The notes beneath the pieces were generated by a model. The model had not been told where the DNA came from. It worked only from the letters and a program-made list of their open reading frames with translations, and did not search any database. Below, piece by piece: positions 12,570 through 25,890 of a DNA stretch of 64,000 nt (the first letter of the stretch is position 1; each line of letters opens with the position of its first letter). A program made the translations under genes and the position numbers. Source of the stretch: Tetrahymena thermophila SB210 (taxonomy: Eukaryota > Ciliophora > Oligohymenophorea > Hymenostomatida > Tetrahymenidae); NCBI RefSeq assembly GCF_000189635.1, contig NW_002476365.1, forward strand, positions 310,001 to 374,000, given 5' to 3'.

Positions 12570-13621
12570 ATGAATAATAATTCAAGAGATTTAAATGAAA
12601 TTAGCAGTAGTATTACATATTAAAAGGTTAAGTAATATTGACTGTAAAAAATAAATAATGACTGGTTCTGATTGCATAAGTATATTTTTAAAATATCAAT
12701 TAAGATTTAAATGTAAAAGCTATTAAGTAAAGAATTTTAATCCCAGTATTTATTTTTATTTTAAATTCCCAGTCTATTTCTGTTTTGGGTGTAAATAAAT
12801 TTTGGATTAGGGGTGGTTTAGCATAGACTCAGCTTACATACAATTTGAGTAAAAAGTAATAATTTTTTAATTTCCAATTTATTTATTTGTGTAATTGCAT
12901 TTTTAAATTATTAGAATCTTAATTATAGTAAGCTCTTTAGATAATTATCTCAAAAAAATATATATTTGTTTAAGTAATCTGACAATGAAATACCACAATA
13001 CAAGATAACTTATTTATCTAATTTAAAGAAGAAATACATGTGAAAAACTAAAAACTATTGTGAAAAACATATTTATTGTAAAAAAAAAAAGAATACATTC
13101 CTTTAAATTGAATGTAATGTTTTGCTTATTATGCAGAATTATCAGTTGCAATAAGCATTTTGTTTTTATTACAATAAATGCTTTTGAATTTTATACTTTT
13201 AAAGATAATTTTTGATAAGTTAAATATTACTAATAGTCAACTTTTTAGGTATAATTAAAAATATGAAATAATCAAATATTTAATCAATCTTTTTTATATC
13301 TTTTAATTCCTTTAGATAATAAGGATACTTTAGGAAAGTAAACGCAGTTTCTTTTAATAATTAAATGAATATATTGATAGATCTTAATATCTATTAAAAC
13401 TTAGTAAGCAAAAAAAGTTAAGGCGGATAAAGTGCTTTTAAATTTAATTTTTACTTTTTTAAAGATTGTAACAACCATGCAATCATTTCTGTATTTTTCA
13501 AAAAATGTAATAAAATATTTAGGAGTAATGCTTAATAAGAAATCGTTTTAAATATGACATAAATGACTTTGGTATTTAAAAAGATATCAATTATATAATT
13601 AATGGAACTTCTATTACCTGA
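12570..13621 (+). CDS. Small unrecognised three-exon gene (tentative)
   Basis: Not recognised. A phase-consistent model has exons 12570-12626 (MNNNSRDLNEISSSITYQK), 12773-12855 (contains WIRGGLAQTQLTYNLS) and 13324-13621 (contains ESKRSFFQQLNEYIDRSQYL), giving 145 residues ending NGTSIT at TGA. The second exon is GC-richer than its surroundings and has a good TTCCCAG acceptor. The second intron is long at 468 nt. A competing frame is open over much of the third exon, so either the exon borders or the gene itself could be wrong. It lies between two of the N-myristoyl-type genes but lacks the MG start. Confidence 0.35.
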
Positions 13622-13982
13622 ATAATTAGTAAGTGCTATTAACATAATGTTACTGACTTAAAAGATAAAATAAGAAGATTCGTTTATTAGTCTTTGAATA
13701 ATTACAGAAGGTATAATACTACTGATTGAAAAAAATAAATTAAAGATTTAATATTACAAACATTATAAATTATATTCAAGCCAGAATTAATAATATTTTG
13801 AATAAATTAAGTAGCTATTAATATGAATTCAGTATGGGTTTGTTTTATCAAATTAATAATCAAAATAAACTTAAATATCTAGCAAACGAGACCTTCAAAA
13901 AAGATATAATACAAATAAAAAATCTAAATTGAAATATTAATAAATAAATCAATCAATCAATCAATAAAAAACAAATTCCGAA

Positions 13983-14687
13983 ATGGGATAATCCAATTCT
14001 AATGAGATTTTAAACAACCACTTTTCTCTTAACTAATAATCTTAATCATCTAATATAATCATGGATTCTGAGTCCTTGATAGAAGAGAGCAGAAAATTGG
14101 TGATTAAAATTAACGAAACCTTTGAAAAAATTTCCTCTTCAAGATAATAAGTATTCCATGCTTTGGGAATTTCTTAGGTTGGTTTCGGCAGGAAGTATAA
14201 ATAACTGTGGTCAATAGATGACGATTTAAGCATTTTTAAATAATAATTGTAAAATTTAGATATTATCGTCCCCTTAGAAAATATATTATCCATAAACTAA
14301 TATTGCTTTGAGCTTTCGATGATTAAAATTGGCATTGTTTCTCAACTTTGCTAAATAAATCGCTTAATGGATTAAATCTAAGCACACTTAAAATAAAATA
14401 AACCAGAAAAAAACAAAAAAATCTAATTAAAAAACTCCATTAAGGTTTTAAATTCAAATATCGTAAGGCTTGAAGAACTTTTATCGAATAGATTTGTTTG
14501 TTAACTTAACAATTAAGATTTCTTAAACTGTGTCCACTCAATCTAGTTCAAAAATTCTTTAAAAAAAATAGACGATAATATCAGTTTGAGAAACCAATCA
14601 CCTTAAACAATCATTGATAACACAGACCTTTCTATTCTCTCAACTAATTAATCTTTTGATGACATTTTCTTGGAATAAATAATATGA
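13983..14687 (+). CDS. Small N-myristoylated-type protein 2 (MGQSNS)
   Basis: Single-exon ORF of 234 codons ending at TGA, starting in an AAATGGG context. It begins MGQSNSNEIL: Gly2 plus Ser6 fits N-myristoylation, and the third residue is Gln encoded by TAA, so the standard code would stop at codon 3. Near residues 40-60 there is IEESRKLVIKINETFEKISS, and the remainder is helical and Leu/Gln-rich without a known domain (IDDDLSIFKQQLQNLDIIVP around 80-100). It shares N-terminus type, strand, lack of introns and size class with the genes at 11129, 16536 and 21158. Function unknown; membrane association is inferred only from the N-terminus. Confidence 0.75.
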
Positions 14688-16535
14688 TTAATTTTTTAAT
14701 CTATCTTTGAAATTCAAGCAAAAAAAACTAAAATTAAAGATTTCCTTAGAGTGTAAATTTTACAAGGAAATTCTTAAAATTGGTACTATCAAAAGATAAA
14801 ATTGTAAATAAATGCTATTCAAGCATGAAATTAAAAGTCGCTAAAAATAATAACTTTTACTTAGTAAGTCAAAAACTTTAACTATTATATTAAAATAAAT
14901 TAATTATAAATAAATACATGTAAATAATAATTACTACTTCATATAAAACACTTTCCTTACTCTGTTTATAATTATATAAATTGCTAAAAAAAATTACTAA
15001 ATTCTTATTTAATACAAATTTTAAATTGAAAATATTAAATCTATTTTTATTACACTATTCAATAACTCACTTCTTATTTTACACTCATTTCATAATAAAA
15101 TTAGAATTTTCCAACTCTCTCTTCAATTAAATAACGATCTATCTTAATTTCTTGAAAAGTCACTCTAAAGGATAATTTACTTGTGAATATCATCTATCTA
15201 TTTACCTGGCTGATTTATTTCACCTTCTAGCCAAAATATCGCTTCATTAAAAAATTAAATAAGTAATTAAATATTCATATTTAATATAAAATTTCAATAA
15301 AGAAAAATAATTGATAAAATTTATAAAAAGATAAATAAAAAAATTATTTCATTTAAAAAAATTAGTCGATTAATGAATGGATAATTAAATTTATTGATAT
15401 TAAAATTTTTATATTTAGAAAAATAAATTTATTCATAAGAAATTAAGTATACCGTGATTATCATTTTTTCCCTATTATTAGAGTATTCTGAATTTGTGTT
15501 ATATTAAAAAAAAATCATTCAATTTATTATTTGCTAATCTATTAGTATCATTTTTTAGACTTAATATTTCAAAAAATCTTAAAATTTAACTCTATTGTTA
15601 TTAATTGCTTTGAGAAACATTAAATCTCCATTTTTTTACAAAAATTAAAAAATATTTTACTAAATTAATAAAAATTAAAAAATATTGAGTCATTAATCAG
15701 CAGCCATAAAAAATAAAATGTAATTTTAATACTTAAAGTAATTTAAAACTGTTGAATTTTAAGCATATATTTTTTTTAAATGTTTAAAAATATTCCATGT
15801 TTAATTATGTCAGCAAAATAGTAATGAATTTTATTTTCCTAAATAAATTGTTTAATATTTTTATTAAAAAGAATTTAATTGATAACCAATAATTTTTAGT
15901 AATTGAAATATTAAATATTAATTTTATAATAATTTATAATAACTAAATTAATAAACATAGGCAAAGTATTGCTTATTCATATTTTATTTTTTTATTAAAG
16001 TATTTATTATCTGTAATTCATAATCAAAATAAGAGATGAAAAAATTAATTGCTTTAAGTTAATTTTTTTTCTAGATTTTTTTTTTTTTGGTAATTATTAA
16101 CTGTGGATTTATTTTTCATAGAAATGAAAGGTGTAAATAATTCATGAAATTCAATTGAAAATAATGCAGAGTAAATTTTCTCAAAAATATTTGTGATGAA
16201 AGAAAGGTTATTAAAACTTAAAACAAACTATAAAAAGAATGAAATTCTTTTTTTAGAGCAGACAGACAGACAGACAAGAGAAAGGCTACATTTAGAAAAA
16301 TAAAAATTAGTGAGATAATATCATTGAATATTTTAAAAACTAATTTATTTAAAAAAATTATAAAATCGCAAGTGATATAGAAAGTCAATTACGTATATAT
16401 AACTCTAAGCATCAGAATAAAGTCTTTGCTTGTCTTTTATCTTTTTTAAGTTTTGAAAAGCTCTAAAAATTCAAAAATAACTTTTTTCAAATTTTGCTAA
16501 AAAAATCTAAATAAATCTAAAATAATTTTACACAA
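14688..16535. other. Intergenic AT-rich with a short GACA repeat
   Basis: No gene recognised. A (GACA) microsatellite of about four to five units lies near 16258-16275. The rest is AT-rich with homopolymer runs. Confidence 0.5.
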
Positions 16536-17294
16536 ATGGGCAACAGCAACGCATCTAATAGCATGAATTCTGCTAGCAGTTGCTCTACTGTTATAATGTC
16601 AAATGGAACTCCAGAAAAAGACTAAAAGGCAACAAAATCTTCTCCAGAAGAACTGATTCAAAGTTCATACTAGATTATTGATTCTGGTAAAAGAATAATC
16701 AAAGAAATCAATGAAGGATAGTACGCTAGCTATAAAATGTTCTAGCAGTAAAATAGAATATCTAAACAGTACAGCATTGCAGAAGACTTTCGTTATTTTG
16801 TTGAATATTTAGAAAAAAGCATAATGCAAAATAATAAAAATATCATCTTTCTCTAACAATCGAAATAAAATTTATAATGCAAGGATGAATAGCTTCTTAA
16901 CATTTATGAGGAGCTAACTTAGAAGCTAGCCTAAGCAGAGAACCTGATCAAATTTGGAAATTAAGTGCGCTCTCATTTAACACTATGTCAAACAGTACTT
17001 CTAAAAAGCTCTTAGCTGATTGAATATATAGAAATACTAGAATCAAGCTAAAAGAAATAAATTAAATAGAAGGGATTGAAAAAGTAGCTCGATTAAGCTC
17101 AATACAATCTGAACGATATCATCATGACACTGGAGCAATACTTGTTACAAAAAATATCATTTAACTCGATTTCTGATGTAGATGGGTATCTAATTAGATT
17201 GATTACAATTTAAACTTAGCTCATAAACTTAATGCAACAATTCTAAGTTGAAGAAAGCGAAGATATCTAAGAAATCCCCTACGAATTAGAGTGA
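16536..17294 (+). CDS. Small N-myristoylated-type protein 3 (MGNSNA)
   Basis: Single-exon ORF of 252 codons to TGA. It starts MGNSNASNSM. Gly2 is present, position 6 is Ala and Ser is at 7, so the myristoylation signal is good but slightly less canonical than in its neighbours. After a Ser/Asn-rich leader of about 35 residues comes a long helical, coiled-coil-like region (DSGKRIIKEINEGQYASYKM near 48-67, then KDEQLLNIYEELTQKLAQAE). The C-terminus is acidic (VEESEDIQEIPYELE). No catalytic motif is visible. It is the third member of the four-gene run and the longest. A lipid-anchored coiled-coil protein is the best description; the function is unknown. Confidence 0.75.
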
Positions 17295-20200
17295 ATATTA
17301 GTAACCTTAATAATATTTTAATATAAAAATACACATCTTCTCTCATTACCTGAAGAAAGCGCTAACAAAAAATAAAACTAAAATCATTTTTTACTAAAGC
17401 TTTAATCTTACTTTATCGTCTACCTTTAATAAAATTATTTTTAATCTTTTAACTGACGACTGAAAATTAAATTATTAAAAATAATACAAAATAATTAAAC
17501 AAACAAACAAACAAACAAATTTGCTCTCAAAAGTATACAAAGAAAATAATAAATTATCTTTCTCTTTTTTCTTTGAGTATTTCTTTCTTACTCACCTCTA
17601 ATACTCTTTTACTTCTTAAATACTTTAATACTTAGCAGAAAGTAAATAAAATAGGATTTAATAGGTAGTTGAAATAAAATTCTATAAAAATTTTTACCTC
17701 ATTTAAGTAAACTAACGTAAAAAATAATTTAATTAAATCCTATCTATTAGATTTCATCATAAAGCAATGTAGATTTTTGTAAATCTACTTAAGTAAAGAC
17801 GGGCTTATGAATTTGTTTTAGTTTGAATGATTTAAGGTGTAACACAAGGCAGAAGATAATATAAGAATATCTATTATTTAACTTTCTTGAATCTCCTTTA
17901 TTACATTCATTCACCTTCACAATACTCTTATTGAAAAACCAAATCTTAACAATCTAATCTTACAACCTAATTATACCTATAAACATTTATTAACCCAAAC
18001 CTATATAATCTAACTAATCTTATTATAGCATTAAAGATTCTTAATTTTATTTCTTCTTACATTTAAAAAAAATCTTATATAATCAAAAAAATGAATGTCT
18101 GTCTTAAAATTCTTTCTCACGCATTCATTCATTCATAAATAATAACCAAAAACTTTTAAAAAAATCTTAAAATCAATCTATTAACCTCTTATAACGATAA
18201 TCTTGTTAAATATATGAATTCAATTTTTACTTGGAACAATAGCACAAAAAATATCTAAAAGTCAAATAAAAATATGAAACAAACTCAACATATTTTATTT
18301 GAAATGAATAAATGAATTAATTTTATAAATAAATAAATTTGAAAAATAAATACTTAAATTGAATAAATAATAATTTCTATTAAAATCTATTTAGTTGCTT
18401 TGTTTATTTGTTCGTTCGTTTTTGTGCCTTTTTCTTCGTATATCTTGAAATTAAAAAAAAAAAATATCTATCTATATATAGATTTTGTATTACACTCTTT
18501 TACATTAGAAAATTCATGATTTGAAGTTTCTTGATTTTATATTTTAAATTAACTAAAGCCAGCAACTATTACAAAAGGTTTCTTTAAAAGAATATTTAGA
18601 TTTACATAAGTTAATAAAATGCAGTACTTTTTTTTATTTACTTCTTAATTTAGATTAGGAGATTTAATGTAACTTTAATTTATATTAAAGAACAAAAAAT
18701 TCACTACTTTTCTTAACTAATCGAAAATCCCACACACCCACACTTTTACTTTTTCTAAATTACAAAAAGAAATTATCAATTTAAAACTCAATCTTAAATT
18801 TAATTAGGAAAAGAAGTAATATATGCAAAAGCTAATTAATTATATCTTTTCTTTTTTCAAATAAAAACAAAAAATTATTATTTTTATATATATCTCATCC
18901 TGATAAATTGATAATGCTATTAAAAAAATATAATTTTTATAAAAAACTTGTTGATGATGCTAAGTAATAGTAGAAATTTATAAATTCTATTTATGCTTTC
19001 ATGTTAAAGTTAAGATATTTGCTTTTGTAAATTAGCTACTGGACTCAAAAATTAACATGAATACTTAGAATTTCAAGGACATTAATTAATAAAAACGCAA
19101 AAATGTGTAAAAATAGACAGCTGATCATAATGCGCTAACCTTATTTTAAAAAAAAGTGCACTGATTGGAAATTAGCATTTTTTACATTGTTATAAATTAG
19201 AAACGATATAATTATATAATTAAAATTAACCTAGCATAAAAAGTAATTAAATGATTAATTTTTTAAGTAAAAAATATTTATACAAGCATTTGCTATGAAT
19301 TTATTTTAAATGGTTAAATAAATTAAGATAAATAACTCAGTTTTTCTAAAAATAACTTTACACTATAAAATAAAATACAAATACTTCCTTTATTGTTAAG
19401 TAAATAAAGCTACTTTCAAGTTTTAATGAATAATTAAACTCCAAATTTCTTCTAAGAGAATTTATATCTTATTTTTAAGCGATTTTGCTGGATATTAATT
19501 TTCTTACATCAATTTTGCCAGTGTAAAATTTAATTATTTTCAGTAAATAAAATAGCTTTTAATTATTTGTTTATATGCACTTATTTCATACTTATAATTA
19601 AACTGAGTTACTATTCATTTGCTTAAAATATAGCTGAAATATAATACTTTAGCATAACCTTTATTTAATTAGTAAAGTTAGACTGGTGTTTGCTAAAAAA
19701 AGCCTATTCAAGGAAGTTATGAATTGTTTTATTATAGGGTTTATTTTTTATATCAGCAAATATATTTTGAGAAATTCGATAACGTTTATATATATTAATA
19801 GAAAAGACACTAAGACAGTATGAATGGGTTTTAATAAAAAGATCTTTTTTGCAAATTTGAGAATAATAAAAATGATTCAGTAGCTAATTTTGTAACTCTA
19901 AAAAAGTTTGTTTTTTTTGATTTGATTAAGTCTTTAATATAAAAGTTATCCTACGCATCGAACAAATATGTCATTTTTAGTATTTTAAAATAGTACACTG
20001 TAAAATTTTTGGATAATTCAATAAAAGGACAAAAAAGGAGAGAAGTAAATTAAAAAGCAATCTCTACTATATATCCAAAGAAGTTCATGTTGGGAAATCT
20101 TTGTATTTTGTTTAATTTTGATAAATAAGGGAAGAAAAGAGATGTAATGATAATACTTTACACCTGTTTTTAATATGCATTTAGTAATTTTTATTGGCAT

Positions 20201-21157
20201 ATTTTTTTCAATAACATGCAAATTTTTTTTACTGAGCAAAAGAGTATTTTGATATTTGGTAATATAAGTGCACTGATTTTTTTTACTTTTGGTAATAGTT
20301 ATCTTAGTATGCAGGTTACATATAACATGTTAAGGTATAAATGAAATTATTATAATAAATTCTAGCTAGAATAATTAATTAGCAAATAACTGCATCAAGT
20401 GTAAAATATTGATCGACCTTAAATTTTTCATGGATCTTTATTTATTTATTTATAATTTGTTTTTGTTAGATTTTTAGTTTTAGCGAATCAATTTTATGTC
20501 TAATCACTTTTTTATTTTAAAGATATCTAACTGAGGCAAATATTTTTATACTTCTTGATTGAATATTAAACAAACAAGAAATGTTCCTACCATCGATTTA
20601 ATCTCGTCTACCATGCTTGTGTAGTCCAATTTTTTCAGTAGCATTTTTACATAAATATTTATAAATATATAAGTACATCTTATTTATTCTTTTATCTGTT
20701 TTAGGTGACGAAAGCTGATTATAGTAATAGGATATTACATTGAAATTAACAAGAAAAAATCTGTGATGCAAAACAAAAATAGATAGCTCGATTGAAATCA
20801 AAAAAAAGAAAAAGAAATCATTGCTAATTTAAACTCAAATGCTTATTTCCCACTAAAAAAAGAAATAAGTAAAAACAAACTAAGACTGAAACGATCAATG
20901 TTAAATTAAATTTATTTAAAAGGGAAAAAGTTAATCTTTAAATTAATTATAAAAAATTAAAACCAAAAACAATTAATTAAAAAGAAATCAAACAAACCTT
21001 AACTAAAAGCAAATAATTAGATTAACATACCAAATCTAATCTTAAGTACTTATTATTCATTACCGAATAAGAAAATCCCTTCTATCTAAATTAAAAAAAG
21101 CAAGATAAGAAAGAAACAAACAAATAATTAACAAAAATATCAAACAAACAAACAAAA
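17295..21157. other. Long AT-rich stretch with small hairpins, no gene
   Basis: No gene recognised in 3.9 kb. Visible structure: an (AAAC) microsatellite at about 17497-17519; an 11-bp inverted repeat (17651-17661 with 17733-17743); and a perfect 8-bp hairpin (17769-17776 with 17781-17788, loop TTGT), 2-7 hundred bases after the MGNSNA stop. Isolated open frames occur, for example on the minus strand near 20018-20239, but they read as low-complexity sequence. Confidence 0.5.
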
Positions 21158-21598
21158 ATGGGTTGCATCGCTAGTCAATAAAAGAATGTCTCTCAAGTAA
21201 AAACAGTTAAATCTTAGGCTTAATTAGAATATGAATTGAATAATTGCTACGACCACTTCAATACCATTTCAATCACACTTCAAAAGAGCCAAAAATATAT
21301 TTTCAAGAGTGTAGGAAAGGAACTAAACTCTAAAGAATACTACTTAATATACTAAAAGCTCGAAAACTAGCCTAATTAAGAGAAAACTATCGAATCCTTT
21401 GATATATTTTTCAGAGCGGTTGAATAAGGTCTCTAACTTCTCCCTATGCTTTTAAAATAGAGCCAAAAGCTTGAAGCTAGTCTTTCAGACAGAAAAAATG
21501 AAATCTCAGAATTCAAGCAATCTCTTATTACACACATTGAATTCTGCAAAAATATTGTACTCCCTTCTCACATGAATTCCTAAAGCACTGAACATTGA
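21158..21598 (+). CDS. Small N-myristoylated-type protein 4 (MGCIAS)
   Basis: Single-exon ORF of 146 codons to TGA. It begins MGCIASQQKN. Gly2 and Ser6 fit myristoylation, and Cys3 is ideally placed for palmitoylation, so dual acylation and stable plasma-membrane or endomembrane attachment are likely. The rest is helical (LEYELNNCYDHFNTISITLQ near 23-42, and a Leu/Lys-rich segment near 100-130) with no known domain. It is the shortest of the four genes and lies 3.9 kb from the third. There are no introns, and several Gln are TAA/TAG. It could be an unrelated acylated protein that happens to lie near the others. Confidence 0.75.
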
Positions 21599-24028
21599 AA
21601 AATTAAAAAGAATTCCCGAATTAATAAACTCCAAATATTTTTCAGTCTTCTAAATAGCTAAATAAATAAATCAGTACATACTATAATAACAATTGAGAAG
21701 TCACTAAATTTTATTAATCTTAGCCTTCCCAGATAGCTACTAATACGTACTATCTATCTATTTAATTATTTATATAGATAGATTGCCTTTTTTACTAACC
21801 TGCTAATCAATCAATTAATTATACTGTATAAACTTTAATACTCAAAATACAAATAAACTCAACTAATCCAAAAAATTAATTAATTATAACTGTGAATAAA
21901 AAATCTAGATTAAGCAGCTCAAATACTAATTTAATCTTAATATAAAATAGACCAGTAACTTGGTTTCTAAAAAATTTTTACTACCTCCCTAATTATAATT
22001 ATGATAAGCTAAACCAAAATAAAGCAGGCTGAAAAGTAATTATTTAAATTATTCAGCCCTCAGATGATTATTGGTTCATTTATCAGCTAGTAGAAGAGCT
22101 GCATGAGACTCTTTAAATAGTACACTTTTATTACCAAAATGTATAGAAAACCAACAATAAATAAATAAACAACTTACTAAAATATTTATAATGTATTATA
22201 TATTAATTTATTTTTCTTTTTCATATTATAGTTTTAAAATATTTATCTTCTTACTTAAATTTAATATACTTGCTTCCCTAACATTATTAGAAATTAAACT
22301 AATTCTATTTAGCTATAAAAAATACAAAATTTTCTCTTAAATTAAATTAAATTAAAAAATTAAATATTGTATGCAATACATTAACCCTAACGCATTTGTA
22401 AACGAATTTACTATTCTTATTTTGATATCAGCTAGAGAAGGCTAAAAATATTCCTTACTGATTCCACAAAATTTGATATTCTAATCAATTATATGAATAT
22501 TTTTTCTAAAATATATTCCTTTTACTGAATTATATTTTTGCTTATTTCCTTAATTTTTTAAGTGGCATAATATATATAATTTTTCTTTTTCCACTTCAAC
22601 TATTGATAAATAGAAGATTTAACCAATCTAAAATGCAAAAAAAAATAGAATTATTTTATTATTTTGATGCCTTTTTGTGATTTTCTGCCTACAAAAATAC
22701 TGTTTTCCCCAACTTACAAGTATTTTTTAAGCTTCAGCAATACAGATGTAAAGTTATAAATATTATATCATTTGTTACTATAATTGATTTATAATATATT
22801 TAGATAAATAAAGCAATTTTCTTTCCTGAATTTTTTACAAATAAAATAGCAATTTTTCTTAAGAAATTCGAAAAATACAAAAATTTTCTCGATTTAGACT
22901 AATTATTAATATTACTTCCTTACTATTTATCTCAAATAATGATTGAAATTAAGATTTTATAGTATGAAGTCATTTTACTTAATATCAGTTCATAACGCTA
23001 ATTAATTCGCTTACAAATTTAATATATTTAAGACTAATAATCAGTTATAAATATTACAACGCAACCACTATTAACCAAGCATAGAAATATAAAAAAAGGT
23101 AATATTTTAAATAGAAATATTTAAGAAATTTAAATCGAAGTAAATATCAAGATTTTAATACTATTTATAATATTAAAAATTGATTCATTTAATTTATAAA
23201 GCATTTTCTCATTGTAAAAAATCTGATCTTCCTTAGCAGCTTTTTTCAAAAAAATATCTAATTTTTACCAAATTAATATTAAAAAATAATATTTTTAAAA
23301 ATCTATTTTTTGTCTCATCTTAATTTAAGCAATTTTCTATTTAAAATAATTTAAAAACTATGATATTATGAATGAGATATCAGCTAAAACTAAGTTATAA
23401 AAGAAGATAAATAAATAAATAAATAGAGTAATTTGTTAATCACAACCACAAAAGTTAGAAAACAAAAAAGAAATTAAAAAAATATTTGATAATTTACAAC
23501 CTGTTTCAATAAATAAAACATCAAATACAAATTTGTAAACTTATCTATAATATTTTAAATCTAACAACACCATATTTTTTGAATCTATAAAATCTTATAA
23601 TTAAATGATACTTAAGTACATTTTTAATATTTTTAAATTATAATATTTTTAATGATCAAAAATTATAAAATCAAATGTAAATTAAATTCTATTTTTGTAA
23701 TTTGGAAATTAATAAGTTCCTTTATATGAAATTGAATTAGCTAAGTCTATAAATAGAAATTTTAAGAATAATTAATGCTAAATTCTTTAAAGACAAAAAA
23801 ATAAAAAATGTATCAAAAATTCATTTAAATATTTTAAAATATTCTAATTATATTTAAAAAAATATGTTTTGCCTGTTGAAAAAATAAACAAAAGTAAGGC
23901 TTTAAATTTTTATAACAGTTAAATTAAAACTCTTTTCAATTTTAAAAAGTATTATTTATATTTGCTTTTTGAAAAATTTAATATTGCCATCTACATAAAA
24001 GAATATGCAATTAGAGTAAATAAATTTT
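21599..24028. other. Intergenic AT-rich with one stem-loop, no gene
   Basis: No gene recognised. A bulged hairpin occupies 22027-22058 (GGCTGAA pairing with TTCAGCC, and TAATT with AATTA inside). It is followed by a slightly GC-richer stretch to about 22120 that codes for nothing I can identify. Confidence 0.45.
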
Positions 24029-25347
24029 TCAAACTTTCATGTTCATAACTTATAAAGCAAGGGGAGAAAAATAATCGAAAATTCCTGGGACATAAGCAGA
24101 ATCTCCATAGCCGAAAAGACGTCTATTAACTACAAGCTTGACTTTAGCGTCTGGGAACTCGGTATTAACAATTTATTCAAATGTAGCAACACCATCAATA
24201 AATCTATTTATAATTAATTATAATTCAATTTTATTTATATTCTTTAAAGAATAAGTAAATGATCTCTTTAATCATTCATTCATTGATTCATTCATTAATT
24301 AATTTATTTTTTTACCCTAAATTTTATGCCTCTTATCCAAAGACTATATCTTTTTGGAATAAGCTTGAGTTTAATTATTCATTTGAGAGGTTTTTTTCAT
24401 GGAACTTTTCAGCTCTTAATTTTATGAGTTCTTTTTTTAATTCTTCTTCTCTGTCGCTCAATACGTTGTTGATCCTATTAAAGAATGTTTAATAGACATC
24501 TTTATAATAATTAAAAATACCATTTTTTGTCTTCTTCAGTAAAAGGAGTGTTGCTATCTAATTTTTTACCCTTAGTTGCTTCTGAGCAATAAGTAGTAGC
24601 AATACCATATTCTTTATTAAATTCAGATGTTTCAGTAATAATTTGAGAGAATCCAAACTAGCCAATCATAGAATGTTTAGCTTTTTATAAAATTAACAAT
24701 AAATTGAAACTTTTTTCTTTATTTAATTCAACTTACAAGAAAAGCACCTATTAGCTCCTACTAACACTATATTTGCTGCTCCAAAAACTCTGTCTTCACC
24801 AAAAGTATAAATAGGAGCTCTTTTTTTATATCAATAAGTTATACATAAATATTCGCATATAGTTAAAAAGGACAATGAAATTATAAATATGAAAATATAT
24901 TTACGATGTTTTATATGAAATATCCTTCAAAATAGACACAATATTCTTAGCTTAAGTTATGCTTCCTTTTTTAAAATCGAATGATTATATAACTTTTCTT
25001 AAATTTGCTCATTATATGTCTTAATACTATAAATGAGTAAGTAACATCATCTATTGATGAAATAAAACTATAATGAGAGTATTTTAATACCTCCATCTGA
25101 GTTTATTGAAACAGCTACAAGGGATGGTCTTTATCTTATAATAGTTTAACTAACGTTGAATAATTTATCAGTGCTTTTGATTATAAATAAAATGTGATGG
25201 ATGATTTTAACAATAAATATTTATTTATTATTTAGCATTTTCAATAAATGAAATTAAATTTTGTATTTAAGTAAAAAATACATACATTCTACTAGATATA
25301 TTTGAGTGAATCTTAAAATGAACTACTTTAAATCCTTTGCTAAACAT
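24029..25347 (-). pseudogene. S49 (SppA-type) peptidase homologue, frameshifted, catalytic Ser lost
   Basis: Homologue of signal peptide peptidase A (family S49). Six exons on the minus strand fit in phase: 25347-25286, 25173-25091, 24992-24905, 24819-24737, 24680-24316 and 24203-24029. Motifs appear in S49 order: LVAVSINSDGG, then ITQAKNIVSILKDI, then APIYTFGEDRVFGAANIVLV, then SSKHSMIGQFGFS, and finally FGQEAQNLGFIDGVATFEQI. In the nucleophile segment, normally EDVAASGGY, the sequence is EDRVFGAAN, so Gly replaces the catalytic Ser. In exon 5 there is one extra base in an A-run at 24513-24517. Dropping it joins TEEDKKWYF to NYYKDVYQTFF and restores the whole downstream frame. The gene is therefore either a pseudogene or an intact inactive homologue with a sequence error. 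Length is about 280 residues, close to SohB-like single-domain members. The start Met at 25347 precedes a short basic segment. Confidence 0.75.
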
Positions 25348-25890
25348 TACCTTATTTTAAGTATTTTATAAACTATTATATCTTTTAATTTTTATCTATT
25401 ATAAATCTACCACTGTATGAGTATTTATATCAAAAAATCTTTTCTTCGAATTATTTGGAATAAAATATCTGAACTTTAAATTAAGATATATACTTTGTTA
25501 AGTAAATAAATATGTAGTCAACTATTTTTTATAAAAATAAAATATCTTTTTACACAATCAATTAAGTTAAAGCAGTATAATAAAAATATTATTGCAAACA
25601 ACCAACAAAAAAACTAGAAAATAAAATAATATTTTTTCAATAAATTATTAAAAAATAATTTTTTCAATTGTTTAATTTTGTGTTTCGTTTTTACTATTTT
25701 ATAAATTGAAATTCTTCTAAAAATATTTTTATTTGTTTTGAATTATTTCTATTTATTTATTTATTTATTTATTTATTTTATTAAAAATCTTATGATCAAA
25801 AATCTTAATCTTTAAATAATTTATTTATTTATTAAAATCACTTTTCATCAAAAATCTTCTTTAAAAAATTCAAAATAACTAATTTTAAGC
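25348..25890. other. Intergenic, ATTT microsatellite
   Basis: No gene seen. An (ATTT) repeat of about seven units lies at 25750-25779, between the peptidase homologue and the first U4 gene. Confidence 0.5.

Noticed and set aside
13826-13924. ORF MGLFYQINNQNK just before the MGQSNS gene
   Set aside because: Only 32 codons and no Ser/Thr at position 6; probably chance.
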